This document shows positions 45,501 to 55,300 of a stretch of 64,000 nucleotides of DNA, one piece after another (position 1 is the first letter of the stretch; every line of letters begins with the position of its first letter). The position numbers and the translations under genes were made by a program. The notes beneath the pieces were generated by a model, which searched no databases, was not told the origin of the DNA, and saw only the letters and a program-made list of their open reading frames with translations. The stretch is from Lepas anatifera (Eukaryota > Arthropoda > Thecostraca > Lepadidae): positions 3,465,001 to 3,529,000 of the forward strand of contig JAOTON010000897.1 in the NCBI GenBank assembly GCA_034440635.1, written 5' to 3'.

Positions 45501-46564
45501 TCGATCGCGTGCCAGACTGACGCTACCCAGGCCGTTGACGTTTCTTGCCAGACCCAGCCGTCTTTGGTAACCGATGAGTTAAGCGACGAGCCGTGTGATC
45601 CAGTTGACTCTAGTGATGCTGACTTTGAACCTGACTCTTCAGAGAGTGATGATGAAGAGGATGACCATGACTTCGATCATTTTGTGATTAGTAGGGCAAG
45701 ACAACTTTGCAAGAAGGACCCCAAACGGTACATTGGTTTGCCTCCAGAGTTCCTTTTTATTGTGGATCTTCTTTCGAAAGATCACGTGGAACACGATCCA
45801 ACAAACTCGAAGCTCACTTCATTTGATATATGTCTCATAATTTTCATCAAGATCAAACAAAACAAAAGCTTTGACTTTCTTGCCGATGATTTTGGTATAT
45901 CCAGGGCCTACGCTGGGAAACTGTTTCGGAAGCACGTTGGTAGTGTGGCTGCGGCTCTGAAGGAACTGGTTTATTGGCCAGATTCGTGCATCATAAAAAG
46001 AACCTCCCACTGGCATTCAAGGCCAGATTCTCTCAGACCACATTCATTATCGATTGTCTTGAGGTTGAAGTTGAGAAACCTGGTGCTGCTATGACCCAGT
46101 CACTGACCTATTCGTCGTATAAATCATGTAACACCATCAAATATCTAGTGTCCATCACCCCCAATGGTTTTATTAACTTTGTATCAGATGGGTATGGAGG
46201 TCGGGCCAGTGATATGGCTGTACTGCAAGATTCTGGATTTCTTTCTCACCTAGTACCAGGCATGGTGGTGATGGCCGATAGGGGCTTTAAAAGCCTTGAG
46301 CCCCTATTGGCCAGACAAGGCTGCAGACTTGTCAGGCCCACCTCAGTCTCTGCGAACACGGTGATGGGAAAACAGGACGTAAAGTGGAGCAAACAGGTGG
46401 CCAGTCTCCGCATTCATGTGGAAAGGGCTATTCGGCGCATTCGCGAGTACGAGATGCTCCGCCCCCATGCATGCGTCGAGCACCAGCTTTTGACTGTTCT
46501 GGATGCATGCATGGTCATTGCTTGTGGTCTCATAAACTTGCAGTCACCGCTAGTGAAGGTGTGA
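42555..46564 (+). pseudogene. THAP-domain DDE transposase (ISL2EU type), three exons, one 1-nt frameshift
   Basis: Exons 42,555-42,815, 44,438-44,632 and 45,360-46,564 join in phase, giving about 553 residues if one frameshift is ignored. Exon 1 encodes a THAP zinc finger: C31-x4-C36 and C82-x2-H85, with a basic stretch before it. Exon 2 continues the THAP/linker region ('NLRLKKGVVPHKFACQ'). Exon 3 has an acidic linker, a helix-turn-helix-like part ('IFIKIKQNKSFDFLADDFGI') and a DDE_Tnp_4 core: 'FIIDCLEV' (first Asp), 'DGYGGRASDMAVL' (Asp), 'VVMADRGF', and 'RIHVERAIRRIREYEMLRP' (Glu). An A5 run at about 45,993 should be A6; the missing A shifts the frame. This could be a real inactivating deletion or a sequencing error. 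Intron 1 contains a MITE. Confidence 0.85.
43756..44211. mobile_element. 456-bp TTAA-flanked MITE, GGGAACGTGGCACCTT family, copy 2
   Basis: TTAA (43,756-43,759) then GGAAATGTGGCACCTTT; right end AAGGTGCCACATTCCCT then TTAA (44,208-44,211). It aligns end to end with the inverse of 20,518-20,969. It lies wholly within intron 1 of the THAP transposase, so it is spliced out and was inserted after that element arrived. Confidence 0.85.
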
Positions 46565-46900
46565 GGCCCTTATACAGTCACCGATGGTTGCTTTAAGTTT
46601 ATGTCATTCAGCGCAGAGTACTGTAAAACCGAACAACTTTGTACTACTTTCGCAGTTTTCCTTTAATAATTTTAGTGTTAACAAATTTAACAAACTTGTA
46701 TCATTGTCAGCAAGAATTTTAATCATATGACTATCGCTTGTACGAAAGTTCAGCAATGTTGATCTCGGATTTTTTAAGTGGTGAAAGTTGTACCAATGTT
46801 TTTTTTTTGTTTTTTTACGACCTCATTACACGCTGATTTATTCATTCTGCAGACAACAATTTACACTCTTATCGTAGCATGTTAAGATTTCAGTCATAAA

Positions 46901-46906
46901 ATAAAG
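46901..46906 (+). terminator. polyadenylation signal AATAAA of the THAP transposase
   Basis: First canonical hexamer about 340 bp after the transposase stop, on the same strand. Confidence 0.5.
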
Positions 46907-46952
46907 CTATTTATCTACAAAGCACCTGCTACTGCTCCTGTAGTCACTAAAA

Positions 46953-47255
46953 TTATAGATCTTCCTTAAGAATAAGCAGTACACATTGTAGACCATATCC
47001 CTCGCCATAAGTTTTGACAGAGCACCCCATTAAAACATTTCCATAAAAGTTAAATATTTGTTTAGTGGTGGACCAACGTTGCTCAGTTTTACGGTACCAG
47101 CCTGAATGGGGGATGAGCATCTCGCACTCGCAAATGTGAAGAGGCGTCGCACCGGGGCTGCGCAAGTCTCCCAAGCGTTGCACAAATACATTGATGTCTT
47201 CGTACGTCAATGTATATAAGTTGTGGGGGAGTTGTCCCATTACTTCGACGCGCAT
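46953..47255 (-). CDS. unidentified 100-codon frame inside the ISL2EU element
   Basis: Open frame on the minus strand, between the transposase and the LINE, downstream of the YqaJ gene on the same strand. It has a Cys/His cluster 'HICECEMLIPHSGWYRK' and otherwise unremarkable composition. I do not recognise it. It may be chance, a small third gene, or an alternative 3' exon of the YqaJ gene separated by the LINE. Confidence 0.25.
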   Translation of the reverse strand: MRVEVMGQLPHNLYTLTYEDINVFVQRLGDLRSPGATPLHICECEMLIPHSGWYRKTEQRWSTTKQIFNFYGNVLMGCSVKTYGEGYGLQCVLLILKEDL

Positions 47256-47693
47256 GTTTGTGGAGGTCTCCCTTCCTGGCTTGAATAAAACTTATGTTCT
47301 CGTGTTAGCCTCTGATCTGCGAGTAATATAAACGAGTCCGCTTCTCATCAAAAATTTATTGATGGTAACCACGTCCTAGCCCTGGTTTGAATCATGACCC
47401 ATATTCTATGAAGTGACATGAGGTTTGTATTAATTTAATAATAAGTACACTTCCACTTCGAAGGCATGTGGCTTTATGTACATACACAATTGCACAATTG
47501 CACAAGCAACACAATTATCTACAAACGTAGATCTTAACATAATCGTCAGCATTTGAATAATCGTCCATCGTACATCATTTGAATTAATTACCCACAAAAC
47601 ATCACCTCAAGGGCTCGTGTGGCACTGTCAATCAGTGCTGCTAGCAAAGACCACAATAATACGAGCTGAAGCATAAGTACACACTGGACGTAT

Positions 47694-50262
47694 TAATTTA
47701 ATTTAATTTAACAGGGACAGCTGATTTATGTTAACTGCAGAGCAAGACCTACATTTCTTCTGGGCGATATCAACATAGACATGCTTAAACCATCTAGCTG
47801 AGAAACAAGGAGATACGCTCAAACAATCGAAGATCTGAACATGAAACAAATAGTGGCAACAACTACTCGCCCTGAGTCTGGATCCCTGCTAGACCACATC
47901 ATAGTGAGATCCTCTGATGAAAAGACGTCATCTCAAGTCATCCCAATCAGTTGGAGTGACCACGATCTGGTGGTTGCGGACACCCAGCTGAAGCGGGAGC
48001 GCCCCTGTGCAGCAGAGATCACCATCCGATCGACCAAAGGTTTGGTGCCAGACGCCCTATGCTTGGACTTACTATTAGCTGATTGGAATGCTGTGCACGA
48101 GTCAATGAGCTCAGGCGATAAATGGAGAGCCTGGCTTACTGTGTGGTCACCAATTATAGATAAGCATATGCCGTTAAAAACCATCCGGACGAAAAGAGCC
48201 CCAGCTCCGTGGCTTCATAACAACGAGGCACTCCGTTCCCTCATGAGGGAAAGAGACAGGCTTTATAAAGCTAAATGTGATAATCCCAACTCGGACGTGG
48301 TCAAAGAACAGTTTCGCAAATGCAGAAACGAAGTGAAGAGTGCACAAAACAAAGAGCGATCGAACTACTTCCTCTCTACTTACCAACAGAGGCGCCACAC
48401 CACGTGGAAGGATATAAGACGATTTCTTATATTACCTAAGGGAGGTGACCCCGTCGCTGCAGTCAATGAACCGTCTGCTCAATGGGCAGATAAGTTAAAT
48501 GAGCACTTTGCAACCGTTGGCTCACGCGTAGCAGCGGCGCTGGAGGAGGCCCGACGGGACACAGAGCCTTTGCCTCCCCGTCCCCCAGTTGTGGTCAGTG
48601 GGGCCTTCCGCGTGCGCCCAGCAACACTACCTGAACTATCATATGCCATCAATCGTATGTCAACGTCCAAATCTAGCGGAGAAGACGGCATCACCATCAG
48701 CATGCTGCGAATGACTTTCCCGGTCATCGGTCCTCATCTGCTCGAAGTTATCAACTCTTCGCTGATCTCCGGAGAGCTACCAACGGAATGGAAGCTGGCT
48801 ACAGTTATCCCACTCCATAAATCGGGAAGTGTAACTGAGCCTGGTAACTACCGTCCCGTGTCTATTACCAGCACAGTCGCAAAAGTAGCAGAGAGCGTTG
48901 TGTGCGTGCAGCTGGTTAACTACATGGAGTCGCATGCAATTCTCAGTGATATCCAGCATGGATTCAGAACAGGACGATCCACAGAATCAGCTATGCTAGA
49001 CGCATTTGGATGGCTGATGGAAGGCATGGACCAAGGCTTTTTAGGGTCCGTCACAACCGCGGACACGTCCAAAGCCTTCGATTCCGTGGAACACTCCCGA
49101 CTGATAGAAAAATTAGGATGGTATGGTATAGATAGCCATTGGTTTGAGCGCTGGTTAAGTGAGCGTAGACAAAAAGTCAAGGGAGGGGATAAAATGCTTC
49201 CTATTACACATGGTGTGGTTCAGGGTTCACTTCTCGGCCCAGTCTTGTTTTTACTCTTCACAAATGATTTGATGTCTCACGTAGAATCCAAAATTGTCAT
49301 GTACGCCGATGACGCACAATTCTTGCATCGAGGCCTTAGTCAAAACCCGCTTGAACTTCAGGGAAAAGTAGAAGCTACATTCAAGCAAGCCCACACATGG
49401 TTTACCCAGAATAGTTTAAAAATCAACCCAACAAAAACTGATCTATGGCGTGGTCTAACACATGCTTGTTAGACCACGCCATAGGCGGTCATCACTGCAG
49501 TTCTCTGTGCAGTTTGGAGATGTTAATGTTAAACCGTCGTCAACTGCCAAGATTTTGGGTCTCACTGTCGATGATGGATTACATTTTGATGCTCATGTAA
49601 CAACAGTGATCAAACGGTGCTACTCTACTCTAGGTGGCTTAGCAAAATTTTCGTACAGACTTCCAGAAGCGGTAAAGAAGATGATAGTAGAAACTCTTAT
49701 ATTCCCACATATTACCTATTGTTTGTCAATCTGGTCAGGATGCAACAAAAGTCAGCACAACCGCATTCAAAAAGTCATTAATCATTGCGCGCGAGTCGTG
49801 AAAGGAGCCAGAAAGCATGACCATGTGACTCCCATACTAAAAGACTTAAAATGGCCTAGATTCGATGAATTCTTACAGGAGCATGACCTGACTACCATGT
49901 GTTATGTTCTGTACTCAAAAAATGCCCCATCCAGCCTGCGTGATCGGTTCACACACCGCGAGGAAGTCTCGAGTAGGCAGACCAGAGCCACGCACGCGGG
50001 TGACCTTCACCTACCGCGTGTGCGAACCGAGCACGCCCGGCGATTTTTCAGATATCGGGCCACATCACTGTGGAACCTCGCTCCTGCTGAAGTTAGGAAC
50101 GAGCGCAAACCGGCAAAATGTCGTAGGCTAGCTAACCGCTGGATTAATGATAGACGTCAGGTAGAGAATAGGAGCTAACTAGTGTGGAGCTGAAGAGTGT
50201 ATGGTTTGTAATTCATGACGGAAGAGCCATTTTGTATGGAGGACATGAAAATATATGATGAT
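47694..50262 (+). mobile_element. CR1/L2-group LINE, 5'-truncated, nested in the ISL2EU element
   Basis: It starts within the endonuclease domain and ends in a short 'atgatgatga' tail, the kind of microsatellite tail used by CR1/L2-group LINEs. GACGTAT occurs at both edges (47,687-47,693 and 50,263-50,269), a possible 7-bp target duplication. Outside it, minus-strand coding of the YqaJ gene resumes directly at the right edge. Confidence 0.7.
47714..50178 (+). pseudogene. LINE ORF2: endonuclease end, reverse transcriptase, C-terminal domain (frame broken)
   Basis: The endonuclease part shows 'LLGDINIDML' (with an in-frame TGA shortly after, about 47,800) and 'SLLDHIIVRS...SWSDHDLVV', the terminal SDH motif of APE nucleases. 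The RT follows from about 48,630: 'SSGEDGITISML', 'PGNYRPVSI', 'GFRTGRSTESAM', 'TADTSKAFDSVEH', 'GVVQGSLLGPVLFLLF', 'IVMYADDAQFL' and 'LKINPTKTDL'. At 49,445-49,466 a 22-nt insertion creates a perfect 18-bp hairpin and shifts the frame; translation resumes as 'LVRPRHRRSSLQFSV' and runs through the conserved C-terminal region ('TLIFPHITYCLSIW', 'FFRYRATSLWNLAP') to a stop at 50,178. Otherwise well preserved. Confidence 0.85.
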
Positions 50263-53200
50263 GACGTATCCAGTTAGGGTGCGTGGCGCCCAGAACAGAG
50301 ACAACAGGAGACTGACACCACTTTTTTACCAAGTACAATTTATATCTCCCGGCGCAACTGCACGAAGAAAACAGTTCGCCCCCTCTCGACATGCCACCCT
50401 GTACCACCGGTCTGACTACTATCGGTGTCAACTGCCTCACTGGCACCGGTGCCGCCTGTCTCACTGGCACCGGTGCCGCCTGTCTCACTGGCACCGGTGC
50501 CGCCTGTCTCACTGGCACCGGTGCCGCCTGTCTCACTGGCACCGGTGCCGCCTGTCTCACTGGCACCGGTGCCGCCTGTCTCACTGGCACCGGTGCCGCC
50601 TGTCTCACTGGCACCGGTGCCGCCTGTCTCACTGGCACCGGTGCCGCCTGTCTCACTGGCACCGGTGCCGCCTGTCTCACTGGCACCGGTGCCGCCTGTC
50701 TCACTGGCACCGGTGCCGCCTGTCTCACTGGCGCCGGTGCCGCCTGTCTCACTGGCACCGGTGCCGCCTGTCTCACTGGCGCCGGAGCCGCCTGTCTCAC
50801 TGGCACCGGTGCTGCCGGTCTCATGGGTATTTGTGCTGCCCGCGGAACTGGCAGTTCTGCTTGAGAGTTCAACACTACAGGCAAGACGGCATTTTTCCAG
50901 AACTGGACAGCTCGGTCGACGATGGGATCCAGAAATCCCGGATCATAGCTCTCGTGGATGACAGCTATTTTCTTGTTCTCCTCGAACTTCGGATCGGCGA
51001 TACACACAATTCCTCGTTTCAAACTGAGCACCTTCATCTGCAGGTGAAGCTGTGCGCGCACCTTGGCCTTTGGCCTTCCATTTTCGTCCACATACGCAGA
51101 CAGGCACTTGACAGATGTTGGGCACTTCACTTCCACGGTTGCCGGTTCCCCATTTATATCACACACGCCATCTGGGCTTGCAGCCAGCATCGGCTTGTCC
51201 GCATCGATGGTGAGACCTGGACGATTTATCGGGGTTCCAAGACATTTAGCGAGGACTTCACACACGTCACTTTCAAGGGTCTTGCCCCTTGTCGTTGCGG
51301 CTGTGCCCTCAAATCTCTTGGCACCCATGATGCTTTCAAGGAGGGTTCCGTTGAGTTTTTTGCATCTGGCAGCATCATATAGTCGCGATGCTGTCACCCT
51401 TCCTGCACGTAGGTGGTACCACAGAGGGCAGTCGGCCTGATCTCTGGTAGCTTCCTCTGCTGCAGTGATGTCGCTGCCGAGCAGCTTTGAGGACATGTAC
51501 CGAATAATGTCCTGCCCAGGCTGGTATCCCTCGCAGAGCTCACCAACACAGAGCCTTCTGAGGTCTGAATCCCTGTCTTGCATGTCTAAAAGAAGGGACT
51601 TAGGCTTCAGTGGGTTGTTTTCTAGCTCTCTCAGCACAGAGCGGAGAAAGCTAGGCCTAGGCCCAAAGTTTTTGCATGGGCCGGAGTTGACGTGCTTCTT
51701 TGAACCTGACATTTCTTTTATCTTCATTGGCTTCATAGAAGGCACCTCCGCAAGCTTTGGACGAGCCCAATAGCATTTTACTTCCGTGCTTGACTTTTCA
51801 CAGCTTCGTCTGTGAAGCCAAAACACGAATGCTACCACATGTTTGCATCCACCACATTGGGCTTGGCAACCAAGACAGTATGCCTTGATGATGGTGCCTC
51901 CACAAGGGTCCAGCTCAGCAACGACAGGATAAGATGCCTTGCTAACTCGATGCTCAGGCGTGATTCGGGCTCTGATAACACATCCTTCAGGAGAGTTCTT
52001 CACTTGGACATATCCAACAGCATCATCACCATACTCTGCTCGCGACGACCTGTGAGAGAAAGAATGATCTTAGGGATGAAACATAAAATTAAGCCCAGGC
52101 TGCGGTCATATATACTGTTGCTCATGGCACTTATTGCAAACAGGAAACAAAATTTCATTTGAAATTGTGTTGAATAAAATAAGCACAATGAGGAGTTCAT
52201 GTTCATGTACTGCAGTGAATTGGTTTTGGCTGCAATTGGTATGTTCTGTATGGTCTTCATTATCTGTATATAGGAAATATGTGTGTACAGACTCAAATAT
52301 ATTGGTGACAAACAAAATCTGGTTGTTTGGTCATTTGTAGTGACAATTGAGATGGAACACATTTCTTTTTACATGAGTAAACACCTGATCAGGTAGCAAT
52401 GATTTAATTGGATATTTCCTTGCAATCAATTAACTTAAAAATACTTGAAATACCCTTGAATTTCAAAAAAGTAGTAATCTCATTTAAGCAACTTCATTCC
52501 AATTATATCAACATGCCACACACCGAAGTAGAGGTGAAAGGGGGCACATGATGTCTCACCCACTACAAGACCTCAAATATATGAAACTAAAATATTGAAA
52601 CCAGAACTGACATCCACTACTGCATAACTAGCATTATGCTAATGAGCAAAACTATTGCTGATTTTTTTCTCTTCTGCATTTATGTGAAGGTTACTGCTCT
52701 GCATGGTGTTTCCATTATGATTCTGGATCCAGTATGACTTTAAGACAACATGAGAAAAAAATATGTAGCATTTACAAACATTTTATTGCAACTAACCCTG
52801 GTGAGTTAGTACATGGTGAGAGGTAAGAACTCACATACCTTTTTTAAGCTTTTATATGTGCTGGTCAGTAGGACCATACCAAATGTAACACACAACCATT
52901 CACATATATGACTTTCCGCACCTGACACATGAAAAAGCATAACAAAGATGCCAGTCTCTCTTGGTTGACTTCATGAAAGACCCATACTAGCACTTGCCAG
53001 AAAGTTTTTTTTAGATACATATATGTATGACAGCAATGGCAACAAGCAATAAAAAATTACACCAGTTTTGCTCAAAGTAATTTAAAACCATTGACAATTT
53101 TTGATCATCATAAAAATACAGTGCATAGCATAAAAATGACTAGGGATAAAATTAGATGTGCAGAGATTAGATGTGCAGGGGGCCTACTCATCAACATGGA

Positions 53201-54711
53201 CCACGAAAACACTACATGGGGAGGGGAAGGATAATGCTAGATTATTGATGGGGGTTTTTACTTTCAGCTGTACAGTGCCAATACCCCTGGCGTTATCTAG
53301 GGGTCGGCACCAGGGGTGCCATGGTTGCAAATGCTGATACATGTATGCTTTTTGTATTGCTTAGTGGAAATATACCATGTATGGACGTAACTTGATTCAG
53401 TTGAAATGTGTGCATGTCTGTGGTGAGTGGACTGTGCGAATAGTATGGCACTTTCAAAAATATATCATCTGTGTGAGTTCTCCAGACTATGGCACCAGGC
53501 CAGATGAGTCGCACCAGCCATCTAAAATTCTTGCACCGCCAGCCACCACATCTGTCATATACTAGGGAGAAAAACACACTCATTCCTACCCACATGATGC
53601 AGTGCTAACTCTCTTATTAGTCAGTTCGTTGAGGACTTTTTATTAGGCTCACTCCTCTGTCTTTATAGCCATTAAGCCATTATTTCTTTGGTTTTCAGCC
53701 TCACCTTCCTCGCACCAGTCTCACAAATTTGCACCAGGTTGATAAAATTTGCACCACTCGCTCCTGTCTCAAAGGGCACTCACACCGACAAGATCTCATC
53801 GAAAATGCCATACTTTGCACGCTGGCTCTTGGAGACAGGAGCAAGTGGTTGAATTTGATTAACCTGGTGCAAGAGAGGCGACACTAAACACCCAACAAAT
53901 AATGGATGAACGGTTATAAAGACACACTGGAGGGAGGATTATTAAACTTATAAAGAGAGGGAGCATTGCATTGTGTGGGTAGAGATGCGTGCATTTTTCT
54001 ACCTGGGGTATTGCAGATTGGTGTGAATTTGAGGTAGCTGGCAATGTTAATTTGTGTGAGAATTATAGATGGCTGGTGCGACTTGTCTGGCCTGTTGCCA
54101 TACTTTGCAGACTAGATGAGTGGGGTGACTGATTCTGGGCTCTGCAAGCAGGAGCGTTGGAACTATGTTCAAAGTTGGGAGGGCAGCAGGAATTTTCAAG
54201 TCATGTCTTTCCGGTCAACGCCATAGGGTTAATGGTTAAGAATCATGAGAGTTGGGCGGGCAGCTGCCCCCTGCCCCCCGGTTCCTACGTCCCTGTCTGC
54301 AAGCTGTTAACTTGCTTATAGATATCCTTAACCCAGCAGTTTCAAGCCAAGAAAATCTGGTGACTTCGAATCCAGGTCCAAGCCAAAGTTTTTTCGCTGA
54401 GCACAAAAAAACTTGCATGCCGTTTTTCCTGGAGCAGCCCACGATATGACTAATTGCTGACATATACGACTCAAGGCTTAGGGTCCAAAAATATATACAG
54501 ACCAGCGAAAGATATTAAAATCTAAGTTATGTTGTGATCCAACCAAAAATAATCCTGATGTTACCTAGACTTCTTGATCTTACCTTTCAAGTTTCTTCAT
54601 TCGAAACTCTGCCGACACGTAGTCAGCATTCGTCTTCAGAAAGTCCGCAACAGCAAACACATCCACAGAGGGCAAATTTTGAGAAGTAGCTTTAACAAAA
54701 CCCACTTCCAT
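50213..54711 (-). CDS. SWIM zinc-finger and YqaJ-type nuclease of the ISL2EU element, two exons
   Basis: Exon 1 (54,711-54,584) and exon 2 (52,049-50,213) join in phase over a 2.5-kb GT-AG intron, giving 654 residues. A SWIM finger is visible at about 101-113 (C101, C104, C111, H113). The YqaJ (lambda-exonuclease-like PD-(D/E)XK) domain spans about 245-430: 'LRAGRVTASRLYDA', 'RGKTLESDV', catalytic 'SPDG' (D336), 'VEVKCP' (E349, K351) and 'AQLHLQM' (Q376). Then come about 16 copies of an 8-residue PVPVRQAA repeat and a short tail. The last 17 or so codons lie in antisense LINE sequence, so the natural C-terminus was lost when the LINE inserted. In related elements a YqaJ protein accompanies the transposase; its role is not established. 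The single start is fixed by the first exon ATG and the phase match. Confidence 0.85.
50437..50820. repeat. 24-bp coding minisatellite, 16 units
   Basis: Perfectly phased units starting 'tcactggcaccggtgccgcc', 24 bp each, at 50,437, 50,461 and so on to 50,797; a degenerate unit follows. Most units are identical; a few carry a T-to-C or A-to-G change that turns Val to Ala. Each unit contains the 12-bp palindrome GGCACCGGTGCC. On the minus strand it encodes PVPVRQAA in the YqaJ protein. Open frames on the plus strand here are by-products. Confidence 0.95.
53485..54104. mobile_element. foldback (long imperfect hairpin) element in the YqaJ intron
   Basis: Left arm about 53,485-53,777 and right arm about 53,833-54,104 are inverse copies at roughly 75% identity by eye. 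Examples: 'gtcgcaccagccatct' (left) against 'agatggctggtgcgac' (right), and 'ctcgctcctgtctc' against 'agacaggagcaag'. The inner spacer is about 55 bp. There is no coding capacity; termini and target duplication were not resolved. Confidence 0.6.
54205..54295 (-). mobile_element. hAT-like terminus of the CAGGGRCGTAGGAACCGGGG family
   Basis: On the minus strand 'cagggacgtaggaaccgggg' followed by 'ggcagggggcagctgcccgc'. It is the same terminal pattern as at 26,606 and 31,850. The word 'ggtcaacgccatagggtt' just beyond recurs at about 59,500 as 'agtcaacgtcatagggtt'. No second end was found. Confidence 0.45.
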
Positions 54712-54847
54712 TGTACTTCACTGGTCTCCAGATATATATTCTAGCTAAATAAATCCAAAATCACTGAAAACTACCCGTGTATTACCTATTTTACCACCCC
54801 ATTTTCGCTGGCCTTGGGCGCAGTGCATGCCGTGGGCGTGTCCTGCC

Positions 54848-54874
54848 CTTGCGCAGCTAAATAATGACGTCACT
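54848..54874 (-). promoter_or_regulatory. subterminal palindrome TGACGTCA with TATTTAGCTG, YqaJ side
   Basis: On the minus strand GTGACGTCATTATTTAGCTG then CGCAAGG, inverse to 42,425-42,451. It lies about 155 bp before the YqaJ exon 1 ATG (54,711) and 165 bp inside the right terminus. This symmetry supports either a shared promoter or a binding site for the element's own THAP protein. Confidence 0.5.
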
Positions 54875-55037
54875 GCAACGTCCACCAATCAGATCGCTGT
54901 TTTATTTTTCCTTATTTATGGAATTCCTACAAAACTAAACACAATTTACATGAAAAAAGTAGGACAGAAAATGAGAAAAATAAGAGCATTCAGATGAGCA
55001 CAAACTTTATGGGGGTTAAAAAATAGGAGCGAACCCT

Positions 55038-55300
55038 ATTGGAGAATCACGTGCTAATTTCAACGAGAGGCTCTGGATCTAGCCCACCACTAAATAATTT
55101 TGGCAGAGAAAGCCATTATTCATTGCGAGGATTAGTGGTACATTAGATCGTTGTCATAGCAACCGATTGTTGAATTAAGCTGTATTAAGGCGCTGGTCAA
55201 ATTTCTCAGTTTGGCCTAAGCTGTGAAAGAAGTGACAATCATTCTACCAAGCATTCTATGAAAAAAATTCTATTAGGCAAAAAGCAGGATCCTCGGTTAT
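55038..55300. other. no gene recognised
   Basis: Flank of the ISL2EU element; nothing recognised before the LINE fragment. Confidence 0.35.

Larger units (their letters stand above)
42271..55037. mobile_element. ISL2EU-type DNA transposon, 12.8 kb with nested insertions, nearly intact
   Basis: Left end AGGGTTCGCTCATGATTTTC (42,271 on); the right end read inward from 55,037 is AGGGTTCGCTCCTATTTTTT. An AT dinucleotide lies on each side (42,269-42,270 and 55,038-55,039). Inside are two convergent spliced genes: a THAP-DDE transposase (+) and a SWIM-YqaJ nuclease (-). That pair is characteristic of ISL2EU (also called IS4EU) within the PIF/Harbinger-ISL2EU-Spy group. Symmetric subterminal TGACGTCA palindromes lie 156 and 165 bp from the ends. 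Later insertions are a LINE (about 47,694-50,262), a TTAA MITE (43,756-44,211), a foldback element (about 53,485-54,104) and a hAT-like terminus (about 54,205). Without the LINE the element would be about 10.2 kb. Confidence 0.85.

Noticed and set aside
50255..51382. 375-codon plus-strand open frame antisense to the YqaJ gene
   Set aside because: It exists because the 24-bp repeat has no stops in any frame; it has no recognisable domain, and the minus strand has the SWIM and YqaJ motifs and phase-matched splice sites.
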